From the NCBI GenBank assembly GCA_946480085.1, contig CAMLHZ010000021.1, forward strand, positions 1-46,583: DNA of 46,583 nt, read 5' to 3'. Numbering within the stretch: position 1 is the stretch's first letter; every line of letters begins with the position of its first letter. Below the pieces are notes generated by a model, which was not told the origin of the DNA, did not search any database, and saw nothing but the letters and a program-made list of their open reading frames with translations. Positions 7,589 to 14,405 of this stretch are shown piece by piece. The DNA is from an uncultured Flavobacteriales bacterium (lineage in GTDB: Bacteria; Bacteroidota; Bacteroidia; Flavobacteriales; Crocinitomicaceae). A program made the translations under genes and the position numbers.

Positions 7589-8908
7589 TTATTGGGCTGT
7601 GGCACAAGGTGAATAGTTTTTTGAAGCTTTTAGCTGTGCAATGGTTGCCGCCGACAAACAGCAATCCGGATTTTTCTTGCAAAATTCATCACGCTTTTGT
7701 TTTGCTGTATTTGCTCTGTTAGCCAATTCTTTAGCCAACCTTTTGTTTTCTTCGTTCACACGCTTGGTCATGTCGTTTTGTTGTCGAGCTAACGCTTCTT
7801 GCTTTCGCTGTTTAGCCAACTTTATCTCCGCTTCGGCTTTTCGTACAATTTGTTCACCATTCGCCGCCAAATTTTGAATTTTCTCTTTGTTAAGCTTTTC
7901 GTAGCCTGCTCTATCTTTTTTCCATGCTAAACATTCATCCATTATTGCTATTTCATTTTCGAAACTTGCAATAACATCACTTGGATCACTGTCATATGGC
8001 AGATAAACCGTAAGTCCGCTTAAATAACCAGGTTTTCCTTGTCCATAAGGCGATGGCATGCCGTATTCTTCGTAATAATCTTTGTAATGAAATGTGCTTA
8101 AATTTGAAGAAACCGCTGTTAAACATGCTGTTACAACCCGACAATTACACATGTCATAGATTTCACCTGTCTCTTCTTCCAACTGTTCCTTTTCATTTTT
8201 AACCCTCGTCACATCCTCACTTTTCTTCTTTTCTATGCGGGCGATTTCATTATTGATTTTCGTTATTTCGTCTTGATTTTTCGTTTCAATATTCTTGCTG
8301 GCCTGTTGTTGCAATTGGGTTTTAGTTTGATCAGTGCCGTTCGCATAAATATGTCCTGCTGCTTTACCTGCAGAATTATACTCAATAACTTCACCATCAG
8401 GTTTCCAGGAAGCGAAATTTCCAACAATTGTAGTGCCTGTTGCTACATCGAATACTTGTCCGTCGATTATATTTCCTTCACTAAAATTCCCTTCAAAAAT
8501 TTGTTTATCACCATCAACATAAATTCCTTGTCCATCAGGTTCAAAATCGCTTATGGAACCAACATAAACGTCACCTGATGTATAGTCGATTTTACCGGAA
8601 ACCAATTTTCCGTTCACCACTGAACCATTGATTTTTCCAAGATTTGGAATGGAATAATTTGCATCACTGTCGTTGAGCACCCCATTAACGAAGTTACCAG
8701 TTGCAGTTATACCATTGTTGTAAACAACAGTACCTTTTCCGTTTGGCAGACCGTTTGAAATTGGTCCCTGATACTTGAAATTATCAAAAACGTACCAACC
8801 GTCTACTAAAAAGTTCTCTGTTGAAATGGTTTGGTAATAGTTCGGATTACATGAACTCAATGCCACTATTAATAGCAGTATTGAACCCCCTCTAAGTGTT
8901 GTAAACAT
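7589..8908 (-). CDS. MORN-repeat lipoprotein with coiled coils
   Basis: This 439-residue lipoprotein has lipobox ALSSC. Residues ~45-190 carry MORN-like repeats (YQGPISNGLPNGKG, YVGSISDFEPDGQGIY, IFEGNFSEGNI), each a beta-hairpin with the Y.G....G.G pattern. Residues ~205-250 and ~340-420 are strongly charged coiled coils, and between them is a segment with CNCRVVTAC that may form disulfides. MORN repeats usually mediate membrane or protein contact. The final ~25 residues contain more Cys (CKKNPDCC). It heads a probable two-gene unit with the membrane protein at 7578. The exact role is unknown. Confidence 0.82.
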   Translation of the reverse strand: MFTTLRGGSILLLIVALSSCNPNYYQTISTENFLVDGWYVFDNFKYQGPISNGLPNGKGTVVYNNGITATGNFVNGVLNDSDANYSIPNLGKINGSVVNGKLVSGKIDYTSGDVYVGSISDFEPDGQGIYVDGDKQIFEGNFSEGNIIDGQVFDVATGTTIVGNFASWKPDGEVIEYNSAGKAAGHIYANGTDQTKTQLQQQASKNIETKNQDEITKINNEIARIEKKKSEDVTRVKNEKEQLEEETGEIYDMCNCRVVTACLTAVSSNLSTFHYKDYYEEYGMPSPYGQGKPGYLSGLTVYLPYDSDPSDVIASFENEIAIMDECLAWKKDRAGYEKLNKEKIQNLAANGEQIVRKAEAEIKLAKQRKQEALARQQNDMTKRVNEENKRLAKELANRANTAKQKRDEFCKKNPDCCLSAATIAQLKASKNYSPCATAQ

Positions 8909-9028
8909 AATGTGTAGCAGTAAATCTAATAAGTTGGCATTAAATAATGTATTCAGTTCAAGGGCGGCAAGTTAACAAAAAACTACTGATTTAGATACAG
9001 GAATGTGCGTCTTGACAGTAGTATGCAA

Positions 9029-9066
9029 ACAACCACCCCTCTTAATCTCCCCTCTCAGGGGAGAAA
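9029..9066. repeat. Short CCCCT/AGGGG hairpin repeat
   Basis: An ACCACCCCTCTTAATCTCCC-type stretch is followed by the hairpin CCCCT-CTC-AGGGG. It belongs to the same family as the copies at 39508, 39722, 39936 and 45376, which read CCACCCTCCTTAATCCTCC followed by a hairpin ending in GGAGGAAAC. It lies just downstream of the MFS gene and could help end its transcript. Confidence 0.5.
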
Positions 9067-9077
9067 CCCAACCTATT

Positions 9078-10343
9078 CTACATTTTTGAATTTTCCTTCG
9101 TTTCCCGCATAAAAAAGTAAACTACCAACGAAAGTGCCACACATCCTGTGATATAATAATAGAACCAACTTTCGTGTCCCATGCTTTTAAACCAAAGCGC
9201 CACATATTCTGCTGTTCCGCCGAAAAGTGCTACTGTAATTGCATACGGTAAACCAACTCCAAGAGCACGGATCTCTGCTGGAAACAATTCGGCTTTGACT
9301 ACGGCATTGATACTGGTATAACCACTCACAATCAATAAACCAAGGAGCAATAAGAAAATAGCCATTCCTTCCGTATGCGTGTTTTCCAAAGCTGACAGTA
9401 ATGGAATTGTAAAGATGGTTCCCAGAATTCCAAAGGCAATCAATAAGGGTTTTCTTCCTACTCTATCCGAAAGTGCTCCAAAAACGGGTTGAAGACATAC
9501 GAAAATGAGTAAGCTGATTGCTGTGATCATGGTGCTTTGTCCAACCGAAAAATGTGCCGTGTTGACCAAAAACTTCTGCATGTACGTGGTGAAAGTATAA
9601 AATGCCAGCGTTCCGCCAAGTGTCAACCCTACAACCGTGAAAATGGCTTTGGGGTGTTTCAACAATTCGCGGATAGTTCCTTTGCTGTTCTTTTTTTCGA
9701 TGGTTTCAAACGCTTCTGTTTCATGCAGACTTTTTCTCAGGTAGAGTGCCACAACGGCCAATATTGCTCCTATGACAAAAGGAATTCGCCAACCCCAGGA
9801 GTACAACTGTTCTTCTGTAAGAATAAAAGCTTGTAACAGTAATTGCACACCAAGTGCGACCAATTGTCCACCGACCAAGGTAACATACTGAAAACTGGAA
9901 TAGAATCCTCTGCGTTTCTCCGTTGCCATTTCGCTGAGATACGTCGCGGAAACACCATACTCACCACCAACGCTCAATCCCTGAAGTAAACGTGCGAGTG
10001 TAAGAATGATAGGTGCGAAAACGCCAATGGTTGCGTAATTCGGAACAACAGCAATAAGTAAAGATCCAAAGGACATCAACAGAACAGAAAGTGTCATGGC
10101 TTTCTTCCGACCGCGTTTATCTGCAATTCGTCCAAAGATCCAACCGCCAACCGGACGCATTAAAAAGCCAAGTGCAAAAACGCCTGCGGTTTGTAAGAGC
10201 TTTGCGGTAGGATTGGAATCTGGGAAAAATGCTCCTGAGAAATAGAGTGCAAAAGCAGAATAAGCGTACCAATCGTACCATTCTACGAGGTTTCCGATTG
10301 AACCACCGATAATTGCTTTTAATCTGGAAGATTGTTCTGACAT
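9078..10343 (-). CDS. kgtP: MFS dicarboxylate/alpha-ketoglutarate:H+ symporter, KgtP-like
   Basis: This 421-residue, 12-helix transporter belongs to the metabolite:H+ symporter family. It closely follows E. coli KgtP: GNLVEWYDWYAYS at the first helix, LLQTAGVFALGFLMRPVGGW, the A-motif-like GRIADKRGRKKAM, RLLQGLSVGGEYG, SSFQYVTLVGGQL, and FYTFTTYMQKFLVNTA later on. KgtP imports alpha-ketoglutarate with protons across the inner membrane. The family is certain and the substrate likely but not proven, since related ShiA/ProP members differ little in these motifs. It is a single gene. Confidence 0.85.
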   Translation of the reverse strand: MSEQSSRLKAIIGGSIGNLVEWYDWYAYSAFALYFSGAFFPDSNPTAKLLQTAGVFALGFLMRPVGGWIFGRIADKRGRKKAMTLSVLLMSFGSLLIAVVPNYATIGVFAPIILTLARLLQGLSVGGEYGVSATYLSEMATEKRRGFYSSFQYVTLVGGQLVALGVQLLLQAFILTEEQLYSWGWRIPFVIGAILAVVALYLRKSLHETEAFETIEKKNSKGTIRELLKHPKAIFTVVGLTLGGTLAFYTFTTYMQKFLVNTAHFSVGQSTMITAISLLIFVCLQPVFGALSDRVGRKPLLIAFGILGTIFTIPLLSALENTHTEGMAIFLLLLGLLIVSGYTSINAVVKAELFPAEIRALGVGLPYAITVALFGGTAEYVALWFKSMGHESWFYYYITGCVALSLVVYFFMRETKENSKM

Positions 10344-10362
10344 AATGTAAAAATAACTTCTC

Positions 10363-10388
10363 CCTACTTTTTCTTGATAAAAAGTAGG
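10363..10388. terminator. Perfect 10-bp hairpin, possible terminator/repeat
   Basis: The arms CCTACTTTTT (10363-10372) and AAAAAGTAGG (10379-10388) pair perfectly around the 6-nt loop CTTGAT. It lies just upstream of the MFS gene start, so it is more likely an interspersed repeat than that gene's terminator. Confidence 0.45.
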
Positions 10389-10428
10389 ACAAAAATCAAG
10401 TCAACTGCGAAGCCACTCGGATTGTCAT

Positions 10429-10538
10429 TAAGATTTTGGCAAAGTTATCAGAGGGAGAAAATTCACTAACGTGAATTTAAAATCCCTATCCCGTTAACAC
10501 GGGAAGAGGACCTTTGATACTTTGCTTACAAAATCTTA
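10429..10538. mobile_element. MITE-like TIR element with two TAAC-loop hairpins
   Basis: The left end TAAGATTTTGGCAAAGTTAT (10429-10448) pairs imperfectly with the right end, whose complement begins TAAGATTTTGTAAGCAAAGT (10519-10538). Inside are two hairpins with different stems and the same loop: AAATTCAC-TAAC-GTGAATTT (10459-10478) and CCCGT-TAAC-ACGGG (10490-10503). No gene is present. Confidence 0.45.
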
Positions 10539-10651
10539 TTGCCAACTTTCCTCGCTTCGGCGCAGTTGACGGAAGAGTGTGAAGTTCTAAAAACATATAG
10601 AGTAAATCGAAGTTCTCTATCCAGTCACAGGATTTCTTTTTAGATTTATAT

Positions 10652-11224
10652 ATGTCAATACGAATCTGGAAATCAAGGCGAAGTGACTTTCTGTTTACGC
10701 TTTTAATTTATTTGTTGTTTATGGTCTTTTTCCACCTACTGATTTCAAGTGGTATTGGCGCGAGAAGACATCATAACAGCTACCGAACAAATCATACTGA
10801 AAGCTTTGCAAAACGTCTTTCTGATCCGGCTAACATTGGTATTACCATCATAGGTAGTTTACTTTTATTTTCGCCGTTATACGTTTTCAAAAGAAAGGTT
10901 CCACAGCAAATTACGTTCAATGGCGAAGAACAAACATTGATGATTCAAAAACGAAACAAAAGAAAACCCCAAACCATAGGACTTGAGGGAGCAGGTTTTC
11001 ATTACTATCGTTTGTTCCTTTTTTCTGTTCTGGAAATTTATCATGATTTCGAAACGAGAAACGGCACGCTCCGGAAGCGTTATTTGACAATTCTAATTCC
11101 GATGTTTGGGATGTCGATCAGTGACAGGGACTTGCAAACGCTTGTTTCTCTCCTCAAGCAATCTGGAGTGCAGCCAGAACTAAACGTAAAGAAAAGAACC
11201 TGGACAGAACTGGTTTGGGAATAA
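10652..11224 (+). CDS. Hypothetical two-helix membrane protein
   Basis: The product has 190 residues: a basic N-terminus, a transmembrane helix at ~17-33 (LLIYLLFMVFFHLLI), a His/Arg-rich loop, and a second helix at ~64-78 (IGITIIGSLLLFSPLYVF). About 110 soluble residues follow with beta-strand character, likely cytosolic and resembling a small PH-like domain. No clear family. It is followed directly by a repeat cluster at 11231. Confidence 0.7.
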   Translation: MSIRIWKSRRSDFLFTLLIYLLFMVFFHLLISSGIGARRHHNSYRTNHTESFAKRLSDPANIGITIIGSLLLFSPLYVFKRKVPQQITFNGEEQTLMIQKRNKRKPQTIGLEGAGFHYYRLFLFSVLEIYHDFETRNGTLRKRYLTILIPMFGMSISDRDLQTLVSLLKQSGVQPELNVKKRTWTELVWE

Positions 11225-11230
11225 GGCCCC

Positions 11231-11275
11231 GTCAGCCTTCGATACAACCTCCTAACGTCGGTCACTCAGTCTGAC
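11231..11275 (-). repeat. GNRA-family palindromic repeat unit, AGGAGG-core subtype
   Basis: Read on the minus strand this is GTCAGACTGAGTG, a 16-nt core ACCGACGTTAGGAGGT, then TGTATCGAAGGCTGAC. The outer ends pair (GTCAG/CTGAC). The same core recurs at 11731-11775 and 14250-14294. This subtype lacks a good central stem and contains AGGAGG plus an ATG that opens spurious frames. Confidence 0.75.
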
Positions 11276-11428
11276 TGCAAGCATTTGAGAGGCAGGCTCA
11301 GTCTGACAGAAAAACAGAATCGTTACTGTGCACCGCGTCAAACCGAGTGTTTCGACCGGAAGGGCGAAATGTATCGAGGTAAGCGGGGTGCTAAACCGAG
11401 TGAAAGTACTTTTTCGCAAGTACTTTTA
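11276..11428 (+). repeat. Cluster of palindromic repeat units
   Basis: Three pieces follow each other. 11276-11310 is a partial palindrome (GCATTTGAGAGGCAGG) joined to a CTCAGTCTGAC half-unit. 11333-11388 is a unit CCGAGTG-TTTCGACC-GGAA-GGGCGAAA-TGTATCGAGG. 11397-11428 is CCGAGTG followed by a perfect 9-bp stem AAAGTACTT (11403-11411) and AAGTACTTT (11418-11426). The last hairpin overlaps the 3' end of the GIY-YIG gene. Confidence 0.7.
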
Positions 11429-11687
11429 GAGTTTCTCTATTTCCTTCGATCAATGCCTCTTTTTTTACCCTCGTCCAACCTTTTAGTTGTTTTTCCCTTG
11501 CAATAGTCTTGTTGGGATTCAAAAATTCTTCAACATAAACCAATTGAACAGGGAGGCGACTTGAGGTATAGCTTTCTGGATTTAGAGAACTTTGATGTTC
11601 CTTTAGACGTCGGTTGATTTCATTCGTAACTCCAACGTAATAAGAATCATCCGAACACAATAGAATATAAACGAATAGTATTTTCAT
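11391..11687 (-). CDS. Small GIY-YIG (UvrC-like/URI) endonuclease
   Basis: I chose the ATG at 11687 (MKILFVYILLCSDDSYYVGV), giving 98 residues, the normal size of single-domain GIY-YIG proteins. The longer frame starts inside a repeat and is spurious. Motifs are VYIL (6-9), YYVG (16-19), the Arg pair at 26-27, and the metal-binding Glu in AREKQLKGW. Such proteins are predicted DNA endonucleases of uncertain role. The gene sits between palindromic repeats on both sides, and its last residues (KKYFHSV) are encoded by a repeat hairpin. Confidence 0.88.
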   Translation of the reverse strand: MKILFVYILLCSDDSYYVGVTNEINRRLKEHQSSLNPESYTSSRLPVQLVYVEEFLNPNKTIAREKQLKGWTRVKKEALIEGNRETLKVLAKKYFHSV

Positions 11688-11693
11688 TCTATT

Positions 11694-11723
11694 CAAATTA
11701 ATAAAAAAGTTGAGTTCATGCAA
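11694..11723 (-). promoter_or_regulatory. Promoter of the repeat-embedded GIY-YIG gene
   Basis: On the minus strand, TTG (11721-11723), a 19-nt spacer and TTAATTTG (11694-11701) give a 7/8 match to TAnnTTTG. The -7 box ends 6 nt from the ATG, so the message is probably leaderless. The gene therefore carries its own promoter inside the repeat block. Confidence 0.5.
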
Positions 11724-11730
11724 GCCCCTG

Positions 11731-11775
11731 GTCAGCCTTCGATACAACCTCCTAACGTCGGTCACTCAGTCTGAC
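11731..11775 (-). repeat. Palindromic repeat unit, AGGAGG-core subtype
   Basis: The sequence is identical over its length to the unit at 11231-11275. Together they flank the GIY-YIG gene in the same orientation as direct repeats. Confidence 0.78.
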
Positions 11776-11798
11776 GTTAAAAGGTTCTAAAGGGTCAC

Positions 11799-11852
11799 CG
11801 CGTCAAACCGAGTGTTTCGACCGGGAGGGCGAAATGTATCGAGGTACGCGGG
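11799..11852 (+). repeat. Palindromic repeat unit, TTTCGACC-GGGA subtype (empty site)
   Basis: The unit reads CGCGTCAAACCGAG, TG, the hairpin TTTCGACC-GGGA-GGGCGAAA, then TGTATCGAGGTACGCGGG. It is the uninterrupted counterpart of 14324-14405, where a 31-bp palindrome is inserted directly after CCGAG. Confidence 0.75.
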
Positions 11853-11862
11853 GAAATACCCT

Positions 11863-11909
11863 GTCAGACTGAGTGATTTTTCGGGAGAAAAATTGTATCG
11901 AAGGCTGAC
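11863..11909 (+). repeat. Palindromic repeat unit with ATTTTTC-GGGA-GAAAAAT stem
   Basis: The flanks GTCAGACTGAGTG and TGTATCGAAGGCTGAC enclose a perfect 7-bp stem closed by a GGGA (GNRA) tetraloop. Confidence 0.78.
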
Positions 11910-11918
11910 GCGGAGTAA

Positions 11919-11946
11919 ATATGCTTAGAACTAAGCATATCTTTTT
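11919..11946 (+). terminator. Perfect hairpin followed by T-run
   Basis: ATATGCTTAG (11919-11928) pairs perfectly with CTAAGCATAT (11931-11940) around AA, followed by CTTTTT. This is a convincing intrinsic terminator shape, insulating the repeat cluster from the downstream genes. Confidence 0.6.
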
Positions 11947-11979
11947 CAAACGCACATCATACTTTTGTTTCATTCAAGC

Positions 11980-12042
11980 ATGAGACAAATTAATTCTTCA
12001 TATTTGATCGCATTAACAGACCACCTGAAAAAGATTCAATAA
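11980..12042 (+). CDS. Possible 20-codon leader ORF
   Basis: ATG at 11980 opens MRQINSSYLIALTDHLKKIQ and ends in TAA at 12042. A TACTTTTG box (11960-11967) lies 12 nt upstream, and the stop overlaps the foot of a 12-bp hairpin (12041-12072). A leader peptide with an attenuator, or simply a short transcribed RNA, would both fit. It is too short to be sure it is translated. Confidence 0.3.
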   Translation: MRQINSSYLIALTDHLKKIQ

Positions 12043-12072
12043 CCGTAGGACTGAAAAAAAGTCTTACGGTTT
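12041..12072 (+). terminator. Attenuator- or terminator-like hairpin
   Basis: AACCGTAGGACT and AGTCTTACGGTT pair over 12 bp with one G-U wobble, around an A-rich loop, followed by TTATT. It lies between the candidate short ORF and the sensor gene at 12146. Confidence 0.5.
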
Positions 12073-12145
12073 ATTGATGTGAATAGTAACTGAACGTGAG
12101 AATCTTTGCTACCTTGGCATTCCAATAAAAAAATCATTAAGAAAC

Positions 12146-12859
12146 GTGTTTGACCAAGTAGAAATCCTATATCTAAGCTCCATAACACTCGGTGTTTTAG
12201 CGGGAATGATTCTTCTGCTGGTCTTAAAGCAATCCAATAAACGGTTGCCTGAAAACTGGAGATCAGCTCCAGGAATAAAACGCCTTCAAACAGGAATTTT
12301 GTATATCACCATCTACCTGCTCATAGAACTTCTCTTTGAGATCACTGCAATTATTCTGGCGAACAATTACATCTACAACAGTTTCATGATGAACTACAAC
12401 AATACGTTTTCCATTCCGTTTCTGTTTGGCTTCTTTTTCATCAATACCCAAACCACCTGGAAACGTATCGGCTATATTGTTCTTTATGCCTCGCTGGTGA
12501 TCTTCTTTCTTAGCGGCGGATTCTACCATCCGAAAGTTGTTAATGGTCCGGCCGTTGCCGTCGTTATCTTTGGAATCACTTTTATGGCGGCACTCTTGCA
12601 ACTTACTGAACTATTGGTTAATCCAAAAGTAGAGCACTTCTCCTTTCAACTCAAGATCGCTGTTTGTGTTTTGATCTTCGACCTGCTACCATGTATTATG
12701 ACCACTTTCATCTGGAGCGACTTTTGGGAAGAAAATAAAATTCCCGACTTGTTTTACAACGTTCATTTTGCGATCATCATTTCGTTTCATATACTAATGG
12801 GGCTTATCTTCATATACGAGATTTTCAAACTCCGTTCTTCAACCGTTCTCCATGACTAA
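12146..12859 (+). CDS. Seven-helix membrane sensor-like protein of a two-component operon
   Basis: Start codon GTG. The 237-residue protein shows about seven hydrophobic helices: ~8-26, ~50-68, ~82-98, ~107-123, ~133-155, ~165-190 and ~205-228. No catalytic domain is visible. Its last 8 bp overlap the histidine kinase gene, so the two are translationally coupled. Inference: it is the separate membrane sensing module for the kinase, as in families where a 7TM input is encoded apart from the transmitter. Ligand unknown. Confidence 0.72.
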   Translation: MFDQVEILYLSSITLGVLAGMILLLVLKQSNKRLPENWRSAPGIKRLQTGILYITIYLLIELLFEITAIILANNYIYNSFMMNYNNTFSIPFLFGFFFINTQTTWKRIGYIVLYASLVIFFLSGGFYHPKVVNGPAVAVVIFGITFMAALLQLTELLVNPKVEHFSFQLKIAVCVLIFDLLPCIMTTFIWSDFWEENKIPDLFYNVHFAIIISFHILMGLIFIYEIFKLRSSTVLHD

Positions 12860-13607
12860 TGTTGTACTAATCATATTATTCGTTACACTCTTCCTTATAT
12901 TGGTTTTGGGAGTGTCCATGTATTTTGTGATTACACGACTTTACAGGAAATTGCGGAAAAGCGAGGCTGAAGCTATCGAATCAATCATTACAGCACAGGA
13001 ACGTGAACGCGCAATCATTTCAAGGGAAGTTCATGACAATATGAGTCCAATGCTTTCCATCACTCAAATGCAGATAGGATACCTTCTTGAGCAAACGAAC
13101 GATTCTTTGCAGCAAGAATTACTGACCAAAGCGAAATTGCAGGTGCTGGATTCCATTAAACAATGCAGGAACATTTCCCATATGATCTCTTCTGAAGTCA
13201 GCCCTTCCAAATCATTCCAGTTGGTGCTGAGCGAGCAGGTTGCATTTATTAATGAATTGGGTAACATTTCAGTGAAACTCACCATTGATAAAACGCTGCC
13301 TCCATTGGACACTGTCAAAGGAACTTCTCTGATTAGGGTATTCCAGGAATTAATGATGAACACCATTCGACACGCTTCCGCAACTCAAATTGAGATTCGA
13401 ATAGAACAGACAGCAGGTCACATTTACCTCGTTTATTCCGATAACGGTAACGGTTTTCAGATCGGGACCGTGATCATAGGATTAGGAATTCAAAACATCA
13501 ATAAGCGCGTAGAGATCATTGGTGGAAAAACCCTTTGGAACGAACCTGAAAGTGCCAACGGTATGAACGTTCAAATGATGATCCCACTTCAAAAAATCAC
13601 AGCATGA
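12852..13607 (+). CDS. NarL/DesK-type sensor histidine kinase
   Basis: The 251-residue product has one transmembrane helix (~5-28), then a HisKA_3 dimerisation domain with phospho-acceptor His61 in SREVHDNMSPMLS. The HATPase domain follows, with N-box QELMMNTIRHA (~165-175), DNGNGF (~206-211) and GLGIQNI (~218-224). It would phosphorylate the regulator encoded next, whose ATG overlaps its stop (ATGA, 4 bp). The short N-terminal part has no sensory domain, which supports the 12146 product as its sensor. Confidence 0.9.
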   Translation: MTNVVLIILFVTLFLILVLGVSMYFVITRLYRKLRKSEAEAIESIITAQERERAIISREVHDNMSPMLSITQMQIGYLLEQTNDSLQQELLTKAKLQVLDSIKQCRNISHMISSEVSPSKSFQLVLSEQVAFINELGNISVKLTIDKTLPPLDTVKGTSLIRVFQELMMNTIRHASATQIEIRIEQTAGHIYLVYSDNGNGFQIGTVIIGLGIQNINKRVEIIGGKTLWNEPESANGMNVQMMIPLQKITA

Positions 13608-14242
13608 AAGTACTGATCGTTGACGACCATTTTGTGTTCCGCGAGGGCATACACTTGCTTCTAAAGCAAAGCAATCCCGCATTGGAGATCGAAGAAGCAT
13701 CTAACGGAAAGGAGGCACTGACACGAATTCGCATCAATCCTCCCGACATTTTACTCATGGACGCCGAAATGCCTGTAATGAGCGGCTTGGAATGCTTGAA
13801 ATGGTTGCGCAAGGAAGGCTCAGCAATTCCTGTCATTATGCTTACCATGCACAACGCACTGGATCATATGTTACAAGCATACTATCTTGGAGCCAACGGC
13901 TACCTCACCAAAGATTCTTCGATCAAAGAAGTAATCCTTGCCCTGGAAAGTGTCAACGCTGGAGAAGAATATTACGCCTCTTCCATTCGCACACCTTTCC
14001 TGAAAGAACTGATCAGAAGGGAAAATGAACTGGTCCCGAAAGCCGACAAGTTGACTCCGCGTGAAATAGAAGTACTGCAAATGATCTGCAGGGAATTTTC
14101 CACCGAAGAAATTGCCTCTACCCTTTTTATCTCTCCGCTTACCATTAACAATCACCGCAGAAGCCTTATTGCGAAAACAGGTGCAAAAAATGCCGCAGGT
14201 TTGGTGGTTTATGCAGTACGGAATGGGTTGTTTACTATTTAA
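13604..14242 (+). CDS. NarL/FixJ-family response regulator
   Basis: This 212-residue regulator has a receiver domain with acidic pair D7/D8, phospho-acceptor D53 (ILLMDAEMP), the conserved Thr in VIMLT, and Lys in GYLTKDSS. The LuxR-type HTH at ~148-190 carries LTPREIEVLQMIC and the recognition helix ISPLTINNHRRSL. It is the output of the operon 12146-14242, with overlapping starts. Target genes are not evident. A repeat unit follows directly and may serve as transcript end. Confidence 0.93.
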   Translation: MKVLIVDDHFVFREGIHLLLKQSNPALEIEEASNGKEALTRIRINPPDILLMDAEMPVMSGLECLKWLRKEGSAIPVIMLTMHNALDHMLQAYYLGANGYLTKDSSIKEVILALESVNAGEEYYASSIRTPFLKELIRRENELVPKADKLTPREIEVLQMICREFSTEEIASTLFISPLTINNHRRSLIAKTGAKNAAGLVVYAVRNGLFTI

Positions 14243-14249
14243 GATTCCC

Positions 14250-14294
14250 CGTTGGCTTCGATAAAACCTCCTAACGTCGGTCACTCAGCCTGAC
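14250..14294 (-). repeat. Palindromic repeat unit, AGGAGG-core subtype
   Basis: This copy has the same core as 11231-11275, with small changes in the outer arms (GTTGGC in place of GTCAGCC). It follows the response regulator stop by 8 bp. Confidence 0.7.
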
Positions 14295-14323
14295 GGGGAA
14301 TAGGAACGATTATGTTACACCAC

Positions 14324-14405
14324 GTCAGACCGAGCCTGCCTGTCAAATGTTTGCAGGCAGACAGGTGTTTCGACCGGGAGGGCGAAATGTATCGAGGTAC
14401 GCGGG
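14324..14405 (+). repeat. Palindromic repeat unit interrupted by a 31-bp palindrome (filled site)
   Basis: The outer parts equal the unit at 11799-11852. Exactly after CCGAG, positions 14335-14365 hold an extra hairpin beginning CCTGCCTGTC and ending GCAGACAGG. Related CCTGCC palindromes occur at 11276-11297, 39600, 39814 and 45462. This is a filled/empty pair inside one window. Confidence 0.72.

Larger units (their letters stand above)
10344..10651. other. Gene-free stretch with palindromic repeats
   Basis: This 308-bp gap holds no supportable gene. It contains a CCTACTTTTT-CTTGAT-AAAAAGTAGG hairpin (10363-10388), a type often seen between Bacteroidetes genes, and a small TIR element at 10429-10538 described separately. 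Confidence 0.6.

Noticed and set aside
11391..11765. Longer GIY-YIG frame starting at 11765
   Set aside because: Its first 26 residues (MTDVRRLYRRLT...) come from a repeat unit and recur in unrelated frames; the family normally starts at the Met at 11687, which has a promoter just before it.
13871..14284. 137-residue minus-strand ORF
   Set aside because: It is antisense to the response regulator gene and starts in a repeat unit.
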